Assembly (NCBI RefSeq): GCF_014647495.1
Contig: NZ_BMPH01000007.1
Coordinates: 117,525 to 181,524, forward strand
Direction of reading: 5' to 3'
DNA: 64,000 nt
DNA from: Glutamicibacter protophormiae
Lineage (GTDB): Bacteria > Actinomycetota > Actinomycetes > Actinomycetales > Micrococcaceae
Positions 18,380 to 25,865 of the stretch are shown one piece after another. Each line of letters opens with the position of its first letter. Position 1 is the first letter of the stretch. Under the pieces are notes generated by a model that made no database searches, was not told the origin of the DNA, and was given only the letters and a program-made list of their open reading frames with translations. The position numbers and the translations under genes are program-made.

Positions 18380-19185
18380 CCCTTGACCAGTCCGCCGTCG
18401 ACGATCAGGTTCTGCCCGGTCACCCCGCGCGAAAGCGGCGAGGCGAAGAACAGCACCGCGTCGGCGAGCTCGGCCGGGGAGGTCACCCGGCGCAGCGGGG
18501 TGCCGGAGGCGATCAGGTCGAAGACCTCCGCCGGGGTGGCCGCCGAGGCATCGGTGGTGCGCAGCAGGCCGCCGGAAACCATGTTGACGTTGATTCCCTC
18601 CGGGCCCAGGTCGTCGGCGAAGGTGCGGGTCAGCGACAGCAGCGCCGCCTTGGCGGCGGTGTAGTCGTGGTACGGGACCACGGGGTGCTGGAACAGGTTG
18701 GTGCCGATGTTGATGATGCGCCCGAAGCCGGCCTGGCGCATGCCCGGCAGCGCCGCCTGGATTGCACCGACGGGTGCGAGCACGGAGCCGGTGAACTGGG
18801 CGGTGAGTTCTTCGGCGGACAGCTCGTCCGCCTTGGAGCGGGCATCCCCGTTGAAGGAGAAATCAACCAGGGCATTGTTGACCAGGGTGGTGACTGGACG
18901 TCCGAAATGCTCGGTCGCCGCGGCAACCAGCGCCTTCAACGCGTCGGCGTCGCGCACGTCGGCCTGCAAGGCCAGCGCCTGCCCGGGGAAGGCATCGGCC
19001 AGTTCCTCGGCCGCCTGGAAGGAGCTGTTGTAATTGATCACGACCTGCGCCCCGGCCTTCAGAAAAGCGGTGCTGATGGCGGCGCCCAGTCCGCGCGCTC
19101 CGCCGGTGACCAGCACCAGCTGGTCCTTGAGAGGAAGGGAAGAGTTTGCCGACGTTGCGGCGTCGATTGCTGTGCGTGCGTTCAT
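18376..19185 (-). CDS. Short-chain dehydrogenase/reductase, first gene of TPP-controlled operon
   Basis: This 269-residue classical SDR has a cofactor motif TGGARGLG at 27-34, NNALVD in the NNAG position, an active-site YTAAK (Y175, K179), and a C-terminal PAELADAVLFFASP with GQNLIVDGG. The position usually held by the catalytic Ser, 13 residues before Tyr, is Thr162 in INIGTN. It should act as an NAD(P)-dependent oxidoreductase, but the substrate is unknown. AAGGAG lies before the ATG, inside a small hairpin (19198-19216), downstream of a TPP riboswitch. The next gene is a flavin monooxygenase overlapping by four bases, so the pair probably acts on the same compound. Confidence 0.88.
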   Translation of the reverse strand: MNARTAIDAATSANSSLPLKDQLVLVTGGARGLGAAISTAFLKAGAQVVINYNSSFQAAEELADAFPGQALALQADVRDADALKALVAAATEHFGRPVTTLVNNALVDFSFNGDARSKADELSAEELTAQFTGSVLAPVGAIQAALPGMRQAGFGRIINIGTNLFQHPVVPYHDYTAAKAALLSLTRTFADDLGPEGINVNMVSGGLLRTTDASAATPAEVFDLIASGTPLRRVTSPAELADAVLFFASPLSRGVTGQNLIVDGGLVKG

Positions 19186-19195
19186 GGTGCTCGAA

Positions 19196-19216
19196 CTCCT
19201 TGAAGATGTGTCAAGG
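19196..19216 (-). promoter_or_regulatory. Shine-Dalgarno-sequestering hairpin before the SDR gene
   Basis: On the minus strand CCTTGA pairs with TCAAGG (19211-19216 with 19198-19203), with a 7-nt loop. The second arm overlaps the AAGGAG ribosome-binding site of the SDR gene. It lies 40 bases downstream of the TPP aptamer and is a plausible expression platform for translational control. Confidence 0.6.
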
Positions 19217-19258
19217 CGAACGGGACCCCGGGATGGATGCGTGGCATCGAGGTATCCA

Positions 19259-19343
19259 GGACATTCCCTTCGCCAGTGCTAACTGGATCAGGTTCGACGG
19301 GTTTTATCTCAGCCGCTCGGCGGCACCCCGTGTCACTATGTCC
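19259..19343 (-). ncRNA. TPP riboswitch (THI element)
   Basis: Read on the minus strand, the element has all conserved THI-box blocks in order: GGGGTGCC, GGCTGAGA, ACCC, GAACCTGATC, GTTAGCACTGGCG and AAGGGAA. A closing helix P1 forms between GGACAT (19338-19343) and ATGTCC (19259-19264). The aptamer binds thiamine pyrophosphate and represses downstream expression. It lies about 75 bases before the SDR start. Confidence 0.95.
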
Positions 19344-19356
19344 CATTAGTACCACA

Positions 19357-19373
19357 GGCCGTCTCGGACGGCC
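19357..19373 (-). terminator. Short hairpin downstream of lipoprotein pair
   Basis: A 7-bp perfect GC stem (GGCCGTC with GACGGCC, 3-nt loop) lies 33 bases beyond the stop of the lipoprotein gene. It probably ends that transcript ahead of the TPP-controlled operon. There is no T tract. Confidence 0.4.
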
Positions 19374-19405
19374 CAACACAAGTCTCTTCCGGGAGTTTCG
19401 GGATG

Positions 19406-20008
19406 CTACTGGATCACTTGGTATTCGTAGCTAGCTCGGGTTTCAGGTTGCGGAACCTGCTCGATGACCATGCTCTGGATTACCTTCCGGTCGATCTCGA
19501 ACTCGGCCACGTTGTGGGGTTTCGTGCACGTGTGGGAATGCTCCAGCAATGTCGTTGCCCCGTCCCGGACAGTCAGGTCGACCTGGCCCGTTCCGGTGCA
19601 GGCATATTTGATCAAATACGGCCCGGGCAAGTCCACCTCAACAGATGTTGTGTCCGGGGCCAGGGTTCCGCCCTGTTGGTACTTGAATCCCGCCGCGGCC
19701 CAGGCAACCAGCCCGTGATATCCACGCTGGTCGAGTTCTCCTTGCCAGAAACCCATGCTTTCTTCGCTCCCGGCCGTTGAATGCAACCCGACTACTGCAA
19801 GATACATCAGCGGGGGAAAGGTCATCGCGGCCTCTTGTTGTTCGAGCTTCTCCTCCGACGACAGCTCCGCGATGGGCTGCCGGTATTGAATGTTGTCCGA
19901 TCCCAGGTTGGAAAATTCGCGATCTACCGGGCTCAATTCGGAGACCGGAGTCGTGCAGGACGTGAGCGCCAGAACCGCGGCACCGAGTAGAGGCATCATC
20001 TTCCTCAT
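19406..20008 (-). CDS. Putative lipoprotein, second of a tandem pair
   Basis: This protein of about 200 residues has a lipoprotein signal (MRKMMPLLGAAVLALTSC) and a mature N-terminus CTTPVSEL nearly identical to that of its upstream neighbour (CTTPVSKL). The rest has no domain I recognise. It contains two cysteines (YACTGTG, HTCTK) in a beta-rich C-terminal half. The start is uncertain: ATG 20008 gives the better signal peptide, whereas ATG 20023 would overlap the preceding gene by 11 bases. The two genes form a translationally close pair, and shared ends with otherwise divergent sequence suggest old duplication. Confidence 0.65.
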   Translation of the reverse strand: MRKMMPLLGAAVLALTSCTTPVSELSPVDREFSNLGSDNIQYRQPIAELSSEEKLEQQEAAMTFPPLMYLAVVGLHSTAGSEESMGFWQGELDQRGYHGLVAWAAAGFKYQQGGTLAPDTTSVEVDLPGPYLIKYACTGTGQVDLTVRDGATTLLEHSHTCTKPHNVAEFEIDRKVIQSMVIEQVPQPETRASYEYQVIQ

Positions 20009-20012
20009 CCAG

Positions 20013-20639
20013 TCACCCGTCATTTCTCCGGTACAGATTGACCTCGAAAGAGCCGACCGTTTCAGGTTCTCCAGAAACTAAAATGGTGTAGCCCTGGGCG
20101 GCCCGGTCAATTTCAAACACACCTTCAGTTGTTTTCGCGGGGATACCGCAGTTCAACGGGATCTCGTTTGAAGGCAAGACATCCGGATCCATAGCCTCGC
20201 TGTCGAGAAATACCTGCAAAGTTGCGAGTCCGACTCCCCAACACCCGAATTCCACAACGTAGGTTCCCGCATCTTGCGCGTCAGCGCCCATGGACATCGA
20301 TTCGTTGACAGATACTGGCTGGCCGTTTTCATCCGTGTAGGTCGTTACGCGGAAGAAACCGGCCGTTCCCATCAGCAGTTCATCGGCGTTCTCACGAGAA
20401 TCCGGATCCCCGAAGATCGGCGCAGGTCGCAGAACCTGCGTTTGCAGCTCCGAGAATATCGGAATGCCTTCTTGGTAGTACTTCGCGTACGGATCTTCGT
20501 CGTGGTCTTGTTGCTCGGCATCCCATGCTGTTCCGTTTCCTCCACCTTGCTGTTCATCGGTTTCAAGCTTGGATACGGGCGTCGTACAGGCGCTGAGCAG
20601 AAGCACGCCGGTGAGCAACGGGAACAAAAACTTCTTCAC
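20013..20639 (-). CDS. Putative lipoprotein, first of a tandem pair
   Basis: This protein of about 208 residues has a signal KKFLFPLLTGVLLLSAC and mature N-terminus CTTPVSKLE. The mature part is acidic and holds a Cys pair (EFGCWGVG, LNCGIPA). It ends with a GSFEVNLYRR strand similar in character to the last strand of the neighbour. No known domain is recognised. The open frame reaches 20708, but the hydrophobic signal is best placed with a GTG start at 20639. It forms an operon with the next lipoprotein. Confidence 0.6.
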   Translation of the reverse strand: MKKFLFPLLTGVLLLSACTTPVSKLETDEQQGGGNGTAWDAEQQDHDEDPYAKYYQEGIPIFSELQTQVLRPAPIFGDPDSRENADELLMGTAGFFRVTTYTDENGQPVSVNESMSMGADAQDAGTYVVEFGCWGVGLATLQVFLDSEAMDPDVLPSNEIPLNCGIPAKTTEGVFEIDRAAQGYTILVSGEPETVGSFEVNLYRRNDG

Positions 20640-20894
20640 AGGAACATCCCAATAGTCGTTCAAATACAGCATTATGTCGACCGTATTTCGCCCATTGAAG
20701 GAAAACAATACTTGTCACACTGGATTACGGCGACAAATTGATAACTTTCCCAACGCAGCCGACCCACCGCCGAGAAGAGAATCACAAGCAGACACCAAAC
20801 AGGAAGCATGATTTCGTCGGTGCTGGAGCATAAGGTCGATTGCTGGGACCGAGGATTCCGTCCCTGTCGCTTAGTCAAGGAGAAGTACCACCGC

Positions 20895-21596
20895 ATGCGA
20901 TTGCCGCGCCGCACACTATCCGTTGTCCTTATTGCATCCACCCTGGGCCTGGCTTCATGCTCCGCACTGACTTCCACGGATTTCAGCGGGACGAATGGTG
21001 CCCAGGCGGCGGCTCCGTCCGCCGATCAGAAGGCGGAGTACTCCGAATCGCTGGAACAGTTGGAGGATATCGCAATCAAGGGCCGCGCCCCGAAAACCGG
21101 CTATTCCCGCGAGCAGTTCAGCAATGGATGGAAGGATACCGACAACAACGGCTGCGATGCACGCAACGATATCCTCGCTCGCGATCTGGAAAATGTCGAG
21201 TACAAGCCGGCCCGGGTCGAATGCGTGGTGCTGAGCGGAACATTTGATGATCCTTACACCGGCAAGACGATCAATTTCGAGCGAGGCCAGACCACGAGCT
21301 CGGCCGTGCAGATCGACCACATCGTTGCGCTGTCGGATGCCTGGCAGAAGGGCGCCCAAAAATGGAGCAAAGACGAGCGCCTCCAATTCGCCAACGACCC
21401 GCTAAACCTGCTGGCTTCCGATGGTCCCACCAATGCTTCCAAGGGCGACAAGGATGCGGCAACTTGGCTACCGCCAAACAAGGACTTCCGCTGTGAATAT
21501 GTATCACGGCAGACCCAGGTCAAGGCCAAGTACGGCGCTTGGATGACCCAAGCGGAACACGACGCTATCAAGAAGATCTTGGCTTCCTGCGTCTAG
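20895..21596 (+). CDS. Secreted HNH nuclease-like lipoprotein (DUF1524/GmrSD C-terminal type)
   Basis: This 233-residue exported protein has a lipoprotein signal ending GLASC. Its mature domain matches the secreted HNH family: GYSREQFSNGWKDTDNNGCDARNDIL, VQIDHIVALSDAWQKGAQKW (catalytic DHIV), NDPLNLLASDGPTNASKGDKDAATWLPP and YGAWMTQAEHDAIKKIL (quoted segments only; all lie in the mature part). Members are extracellular nucleases probably used for nutrient DNA degradation or defence. Start 20895 follows AAGGAG. It is divergent from the lipoprotein pair. Confidence 0.85.
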   Translation: MRLPRRTLSVVLIASTLGLASCSALTSTDFSGTNGAQAAAPSADQKAEYSESLEQLEDIAIKGRAPKTGYSREQFSNGWKDTDNNGCDARNDILARDLENVEYKPARVECVVLSGTFDDPYTGKTINFERGQTTSSAVQIDHIVALSDAWQKGAQKWSKDERLQFANDPLNLLASDGPTNASKGDKDAATWLPPNKDFRCEYVSRQTQVKAKYGAWMTQAEHDAIKKILASCV

Positions 21597-21768
21597 GCAA
21601 CCCCTACCGGCCGCTACTCTCAACCCTCAGACTGAGCGTTTCACAGTAAATTACCACCTTGGACGTATGTTCAAACAGCTGGAGTTATGGCATGATTGAT
21701 GTTATTCCAGCTGATAGCGAATTGTTTTCGCGATGATTTAGCGAAAATCAACAGTTCAAAGGTGCACA

Positions 21769-21978
21769 ATGAAGTCACGGTTGCTCGGCGTAGTACTGCT
21801 GCTAGCCAGCGTCTGCATTTTCGTGTTCGCGCTGGACAACTCCCAGCGCTCAATGGCAACTACCTGCTGGGTCGCCTCAACCCTGATGTTCATTGCGGCG
21901 GCCATGCTGCTTCTCGGCGATATCGTCGGTTCGTCCTCCGCAACCGCTGGCGATCCACGCCGCAAGCGCCAACGCTAA
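21769..21978 (+). CDS. Small two-helix membrane protein
   Basis: This 69-residue frame has two predicted membrane helices (residues 5-22 and 30-50) and a basic C-terminus (DPRRKRQR). An AAAGG lies upstream of the ATG. I recognise no family. It could be a real small membrane protein; a competing minus-strand frame covers the same bases but has no membrane or domain pattern. Confidence 0.5.
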   Translation: MKSRLLGVVLLLASVCIFVFALDNSQRSMATTCWVASTLMFIAAAMLLLGDIVGSSSATAGDPRRKRQR

Positions 21979-22177
21979 AAGGACTAAAGTTCACCCATCG
22001 CATGCCCTGTCCACCGGCAGGGCATGCGGCACTTTAGGCGACGCCAACTACCGGTACGGCGTCGTTCAATGCCACAAAGATCTGTTTTATACGTGAAATT
22101 TACGTTCAAGCATCGACAGGTTCATCTTCATGGGATAAACATGAGAGAGGTCACACGCTTAACTCTGAGGAGGATCT

Positions 22178-24424
22178 ATGCCTGCGTTCAGGCAGATCAA
22201 AAACTTAACGCTGACTTCCATGGCTACTGCAGCTTTGATTGCCTCCGGATGCGTTGCCGCGCAGGCCGCCCCGGCAGCAGAACCAGCCGCCCCGGGGACA
22301 TTCACCCTGGATATCTTGGACATCAACGACTTCCACGGCCGCATTGCCCAAGATCGAGATTCCGCAGGTGCGGCAATCTTGGCTGGCGCAGTCGATACGC
22401 TGAGGGCCGCGAACCCGAACACGCTCTTTGTGTCGGCCGGCGACAACATCGGCGCTTCGACCTTCGCTTCGGCCTCGCAGAAGGACGCGCCAACCATCGA
22501 AGCATTGGGCGCCGGCGGTCTCGACGTGTCAACCGTGGGCAACCACGAGTTCGACCGCGGTTTCAAGGACCTGAAAGGCCGAGTCATCCAGAGCTATGCC
22601 AAGGCCTCCGGCCAAGACGGCGCAGACTTCGCCCTGGGTGCCAATGTCTATGACAAGGCCACCGGCGAGCCTGCTTTGAAGGAATATGCAATTCGCGAGG
22701 TCAACGGCGTCAACGTCGGCTTCATCGGCACGGTCACCGCGGACGTCCCGTCGCTGGTCACCCCCACGGGCATCAAAGACCTTACGTTCGGCAACGAGCT
22801 CGAAGCGGTCAACCGCGTAGCCAAGCAGCTTTCCGACGGCGATACGACCAACGACGAAGCATCAGTCATTGTCGTGCTGTCCCACAACGGCTCGGAAAAC
22901 ACCTCATGCGGCACTATCGCCGCAGAGAAAACCACCTACGGCGAGCTGGTGCGCGGTGCCAGCGAGCAGGTGGACGCCATTGTTTCCGGGCATACCCACC
23001 AGCCGTACAACTGCGAAATCGCAGGTCCCACGGGTACCGAACGACCGGTCGTCCAGGCGCACCAGTATGGCACCACCCTGGGCAAGATCTCACTTGAGGT
23101 CGACGAGGCTAGCGGTGAAGTGGCCAGCTCCTCGACCGAGCTCTTGCCGCTGGCCATCAAGGACGATGCCGACGAATGGGTTTATACCCCGAACAAATCC
23201 GTCACGCAGATCGTCGATACCGCAATCACGGAATCCGAGAAGGTCGGTAACCAGAAGATCGGTCAGATCTCAGCCGACATCCTGCGCGGCGGCAAGGAAC
23301 CGGGATCGGATCGCGGCGTGGAGTCCACGCTGGGCAATACCGTGGCGGACATCCACTTGTGGGCCACCTCGAATGAGGACTTCGCCGGCGCCAAGGCGCA
23401 GATCGCGTTCATGAACGCCGGCGGCCTGCGCGCCGACCTACTGTACGGCAAGGACGGCACCGTCAGCTACAAGGCGGCCGCCGACGTTCAGCCATTCGCC
23501 AATACGCTGAAGACCTTCGACCTGACGGGTGCCCAGATCCGCGAAGCTCTGGAACAGCAGTGGCAGCCAAACGGCTCCGAGCGCTCGAAGCTGCAGCTGG
23601 GCATCTCCGATGGCCTGTCCTACACCTACGTCGAAAAGGCCCCGCGCGGGGAGCACATCAAGGACATCACCTTCAACGGCGAACCGCTGGATGAGAAGGC
23701 CACCTTCCACGTGGTTGCCAACGCGTTCTTGGCCGCTGGCGGCGACAACTTCGCGGCCTTCGCCGAAGGCACGAACCACGCCGACTCCGGGCAGATCGAT
23801 CTGGACGCCACCGTGAACTACTTCAAGTCGCACGACGTCGTCGCTCCAGCGCCGCTGGGACGCGCGATGATCGCCGGCACCGACTGGGCCAAGGTCGAGC
23901 TTTCCACGACCGAAGCCGAAGCCGGCGAAGACATCAAGGTCACCGTTACCGGGCTGGAGGAAGGCGCGCAGATCACCGCATCGTCCTTCGGCGGAGAGCT
24001 GGAGATCACCGACATTCCGGCGGCTGACGCGCAGGGAACCACCAGCTTCACCCTGCCGATTGCCGAGGGCACCGAGGCCGGCGACTACGAGTTGCTGATC
24101 TCGCTGGTGCAACGCGAAAGCATCTCCACCATATTCACCGTGGTGGCCACGGAGCCGTCGGCCAGCCCGACTCCATCGGAAAGCGCTTCGCCCACGGCCA
24201 GCCCGTCGCCGACGCAGACTCCTGACGCATCGGGCGAGTCGACCGGCTCCGCCACGCCGAGCGCGTCTGCCACCCAGACGGACAACGGCAATCAGAATGA
24301 CCGCGACGACCTGGCGCAGACCGGATTCAGCGCATCCTGGATCGGCATTGCGGCCGGTGCCATCGTCCTGCTGGGCATCCTCCTGTTGCTGGTACGCCGC
24401 TTCGGGAACAAGAACAGCCACTAG
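22178..24424 (+). CDS. Secreted 5'-nucleotidase (UshA-like) with LAXTG wall-sorting signal
   Basis: This 748-residue protein has a signal peptide with likely cleavage at AQA|AP. The metallophosphatase domain (about 43-290) has DINDFHGR (49-54 region), SAGDNIGAS, VGNHEFDRG (about 122-130), VVLSHNGSE and VSGHTHQPY. A 5'-nucleotidase C-terminal domain spans about 340-550. A beta-rich segment, a Ser/Pro/Thr-rich spacer (about 660-710), and LAQTG followed by a hydrophobic helix and RRFGNKNSH form a sorting signal of the class E sortase type. It should hydrolyse extracellular nucleotides for phosphate and nucleoside uptake while anchored to the wall. GAGGAGG precedes the start. Confidence 0.9.
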   Translation: MPAFRQIKNLTLTSMATAALIASGCVAAQAAPAAEPAAPGTFTLDILDINDFHGRIAQDRDSAGAAILAGAVDTLRAANPNTLFVSAGDNIGASTFASASQKDAPTIEALGAGGLDVSTVGNHEFDRGFKDLKGRVIQSYAKASGQDGADFALGANVYDKATGEPALKEYAIREVNGVNVGFIGTVTADVPSLVTPTGIKDLTFGNELEAVNRVAKQLSDGDTTNDEASVIVVLSHNGSENTSCGTIAAEKTTYGELVRGASEQVDAIVSGHTHQPYNCEIAGPTGTERPVVQAHQYGTTLGKISLEVDEASGEVASSSTELLPLAIKDDADEWVYTPNKSVTQIVDTAITESEKVGNQKIGQISADILRGGKEPGSDRGVESTLGNTVADIHLWATSNEDFAGAKAQIAFMNAGGLRADLLYGKDGTVSYKAAADVQPFANTLKTFDLTGAQIREALEQQWQPNGSERSKLQLGISDGLSYTYVEKAPRGEHIKDITFNGEPLDEKATFHVVANAFLAAGGDNFAAFAEGTNHADSGQIDLDATVNYFKSHDVVAPAPLGRAMIAGTDWAKVELSTTEAEAGEDIKVTVTGLEEGAQITASSFGGELEITDIPAADAQGTTSFTLPIAEGTEAGDYELLISLVQRESISTIFTVVATEPSASPTPSESASPTASPSPTQTPDASGESTGSATPSASATQTDNGNQNDRDDLAQTGFSASWIGIAAGAIVLLGILLLLVRRFGNKNSH

Positions 24425-24452
24425 GCTGATCGCCGAGCCAGCTGCGTAAAGT

Positions 24453-24486
24453 GAAGGCGCGGACCCCCAACGGGGTCCGCGCCTTC
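24453..24486 (+). terminator. Terminator after 5'-nucleotidase gene
   Basis: A perfect 15-bp stem (24453-24467 with 24472-24486) with a 4-nt loop, 28 bases after the stop. It lies just before the convergent monooxygenase stop, so it may serve both strands. Confidence 0.85.
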
Positions 24487-24503
24487 AACGATTAATGAGT
24501 GAA

Positions 24504-24827
24504 TTAGTCGATGACCAGTTCGCCCATGGTGTCCCAGTCCTCGCCGTCGACCTTGCGGGAGACGATCTTCGGGGTGGATACCAGCAGCGGGCGCATGGAC
24601 TCCAGCCCGGCTGCGAAATGCGCGGAATTGACGTGGGCCCCGGCGGCTTCGTCATCGCGGAATGCCTCGACGAGCACGAACTCGTTGGGGTCCTCGACGC
24701 TGATCGACCAGTCGAACCACAGGTTGCCTTCTTCGGCGCGGGTGGCCTTGGTGAATTCGGCAACGTGGTCCATGAAGCTGTCGGTGAATTCTGGCTTTAC
24801 CTGATATTTAACAACGATGAAGTACAT
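24504..24827 (-). CDS. Putative quinol monooxygenase (ABM domain, YgiN-like)
   Basis: This 107-residue protein has the antibiotic-biosynthesis-monooxygenase fold pattern: a VVKYQVKPEF start, FTKATRAEEGNLWFDW, NEFVLVEAFRDDEAAGAHVNS and HFAAGLESM. Such small cofactor-free proteins dimerise and act on quinols or reactive carbonyls. It has no operon partner and is convergent with the 5'-nucleotidase gene. Confidence 0.85.
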   Translation of the reverse strand: MYFIVVKYQVKPEFTDSFMDHVAEFTKATRAEEGNLWFDWSISVEDPNEFVLVEAFRDDEAAGAHVNSAHFAAGLESMRPLLVSTPKIVSRKVDGEDWDTMGELVID

Positions 24828-25344
24828 GCTTCTAGTCTATTGATTCTTAGGCGATTCAAGACGGAAAACGGGTGTATTGTTTGTCCCTTTGGCGAAATCG
24901 CAGTCCACGGGCACGTGGCTCGATTTCGTTGTCGCATTGCCTCGGCACGGGGATCCGAAGCGCCGGTGCACTCAGGCGCTGGCGCTTGCAGTGACCGGTT
25001 TCGTCAGATCCCGCCGGAAGATCCAGAACGGCGCAAGGGTGCGGTCGTGCGGCGACTTACTCCCTTCCCCTAGGCAGAAAGACTTGAACCGAAACGCCCC
25101 CACGCTTCGGTCGACCGCGTGACCTGCAATCCATCCTACTGAAGACTTGACGTGTTGCATCCGGAAATAGCCTTCTTGAGCCAATTGCAGGTAGCGATGT
25201 TGGAAAACTTAGGTAGCCCAAGGACAGAGATCATATTGAAATCTAAAATCAACCTGACAAGACTGTATTTAGGATGAATCTTGCGATCATCCATCGCTGC
25301 CGGGGCGGCGCAAATAATCCCCCAAGTTATTTGTGTAGCAGTGA
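24828..25344. other. Gene-free stretch with an unexplained hairpin
   Basis: About 500 bases with only short open frames lacking ribosome-binding sites or recognisable protein features. It includes a hairpin at 24893-24928 (CGAAATCG with CGATTTCG around an inner CCACG/CGTGG stem). The 3' part (about 25140-25290) is clearly more AT-rich than its surroundings. I see no tRNA, CRISPR or insertion element. Confidence 0.4.
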
Positions 25345-25378
25345 GGCTCTCCATCTACCCCCAATACGGTGGAGAGCC
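25345..25378 (-). terminator. Hairpin downstream of YjbR gene
   Basis: A 9-bp perfect stem (GGCTCTCCA with TGGAGAGCC; 25345-25353 and 25370-25378) with a 16-nt loop, 45 bases beyond the YjbR-family stop. It is not followed by a T tract. Confidence 0.45.
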
Positions 25379-25422
25379 GCCCCCTTCAAAATCCCATGCC
25401 TTCGATGGCGCCGTGCCGACGT

Positions 25423-25815
25423 TCACCAGGTACGGCGAATCACGTCCTTGTCCCGGTTCGGCATTCCGTCGACGACCAGATCATAGGAATCCTCGATGAG
25501 CTCGCGCATGGTTTGCTCGTCCAGCCCCACCCGCACCGAATTCCAGTGCTTCTTGTTCATGTGATACCCCGGGGTGATCTGCGGGTGTTCGCTGCGTTGC
25601 TGGTCGGCCAGCGCGGGTTCGCATTTCAAGTTCAGCAGGAGCTCACCGTGCAAGTGCATGAGCAGCGCAAATAGCTTGCCGTTGGCCCGATCCCGGCCAG
25701 CGACCTTGAAGACGGTAGCTCCCGGTCCGAAGGGATGGTCTTCATAGGCACTGGGCATCTGCAGGCACAGGGACCGCCAGACGTTTTCCGTGCGCTCCAT
25801 GTCTGTATCATCCAT
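25423..25815 (-). CDS. MmcQ/YjbR family protein
   Basis: This 130-residue protein has the MmcQ/YjbR-like fold pattern: AYEDHPFGPGATVFKVAGR, LFALLMHLHGELLLNLKCEP, PGYHMNKKHWNSVRVG and a final LIEDSYDLVVDG. The family resembles a DNA-binding fold, but its role is unproven. ATG 25815 is chosen because GGGGTGG lies 5 bases upstream; a GTG at 25824 is the alternative. The gene lies 50 bases downstream of the sortase gene on the same strand. Confidence 0.85.
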   Translation of the reverse strand: MDDTDMERTENVWRSLCLQMPSAYEDHPFGPGATVFKVAGRDRANGKLFALLMHLHGELLLNLKCEPALADQQRSEHPQITPGYHMNKKHWNSVRVGLDEQTMRELIEDSYDLVVDGMPNRDKDVIRRTW

Positions 25816-25865
25816 GCTGGCCACCCCGTTCGATCGCCTGTGGTTTCGTCTCGGATTCTACGGTA

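Noticed and set aside
22100..22130. Possible PHO box upstream of the 5'-nucleotidase
   Set aside because: Two GTTCA elements are 16 bases apart rather than the 11-base repeat of actinobacterial PhoP sites.
25060..25140. tRNA-like T-loop sequence (GGTTCAAGTC on the minus strand)
   Set aside because: No matching T stem, acceptor stem or anticodon arm could be formed around it.
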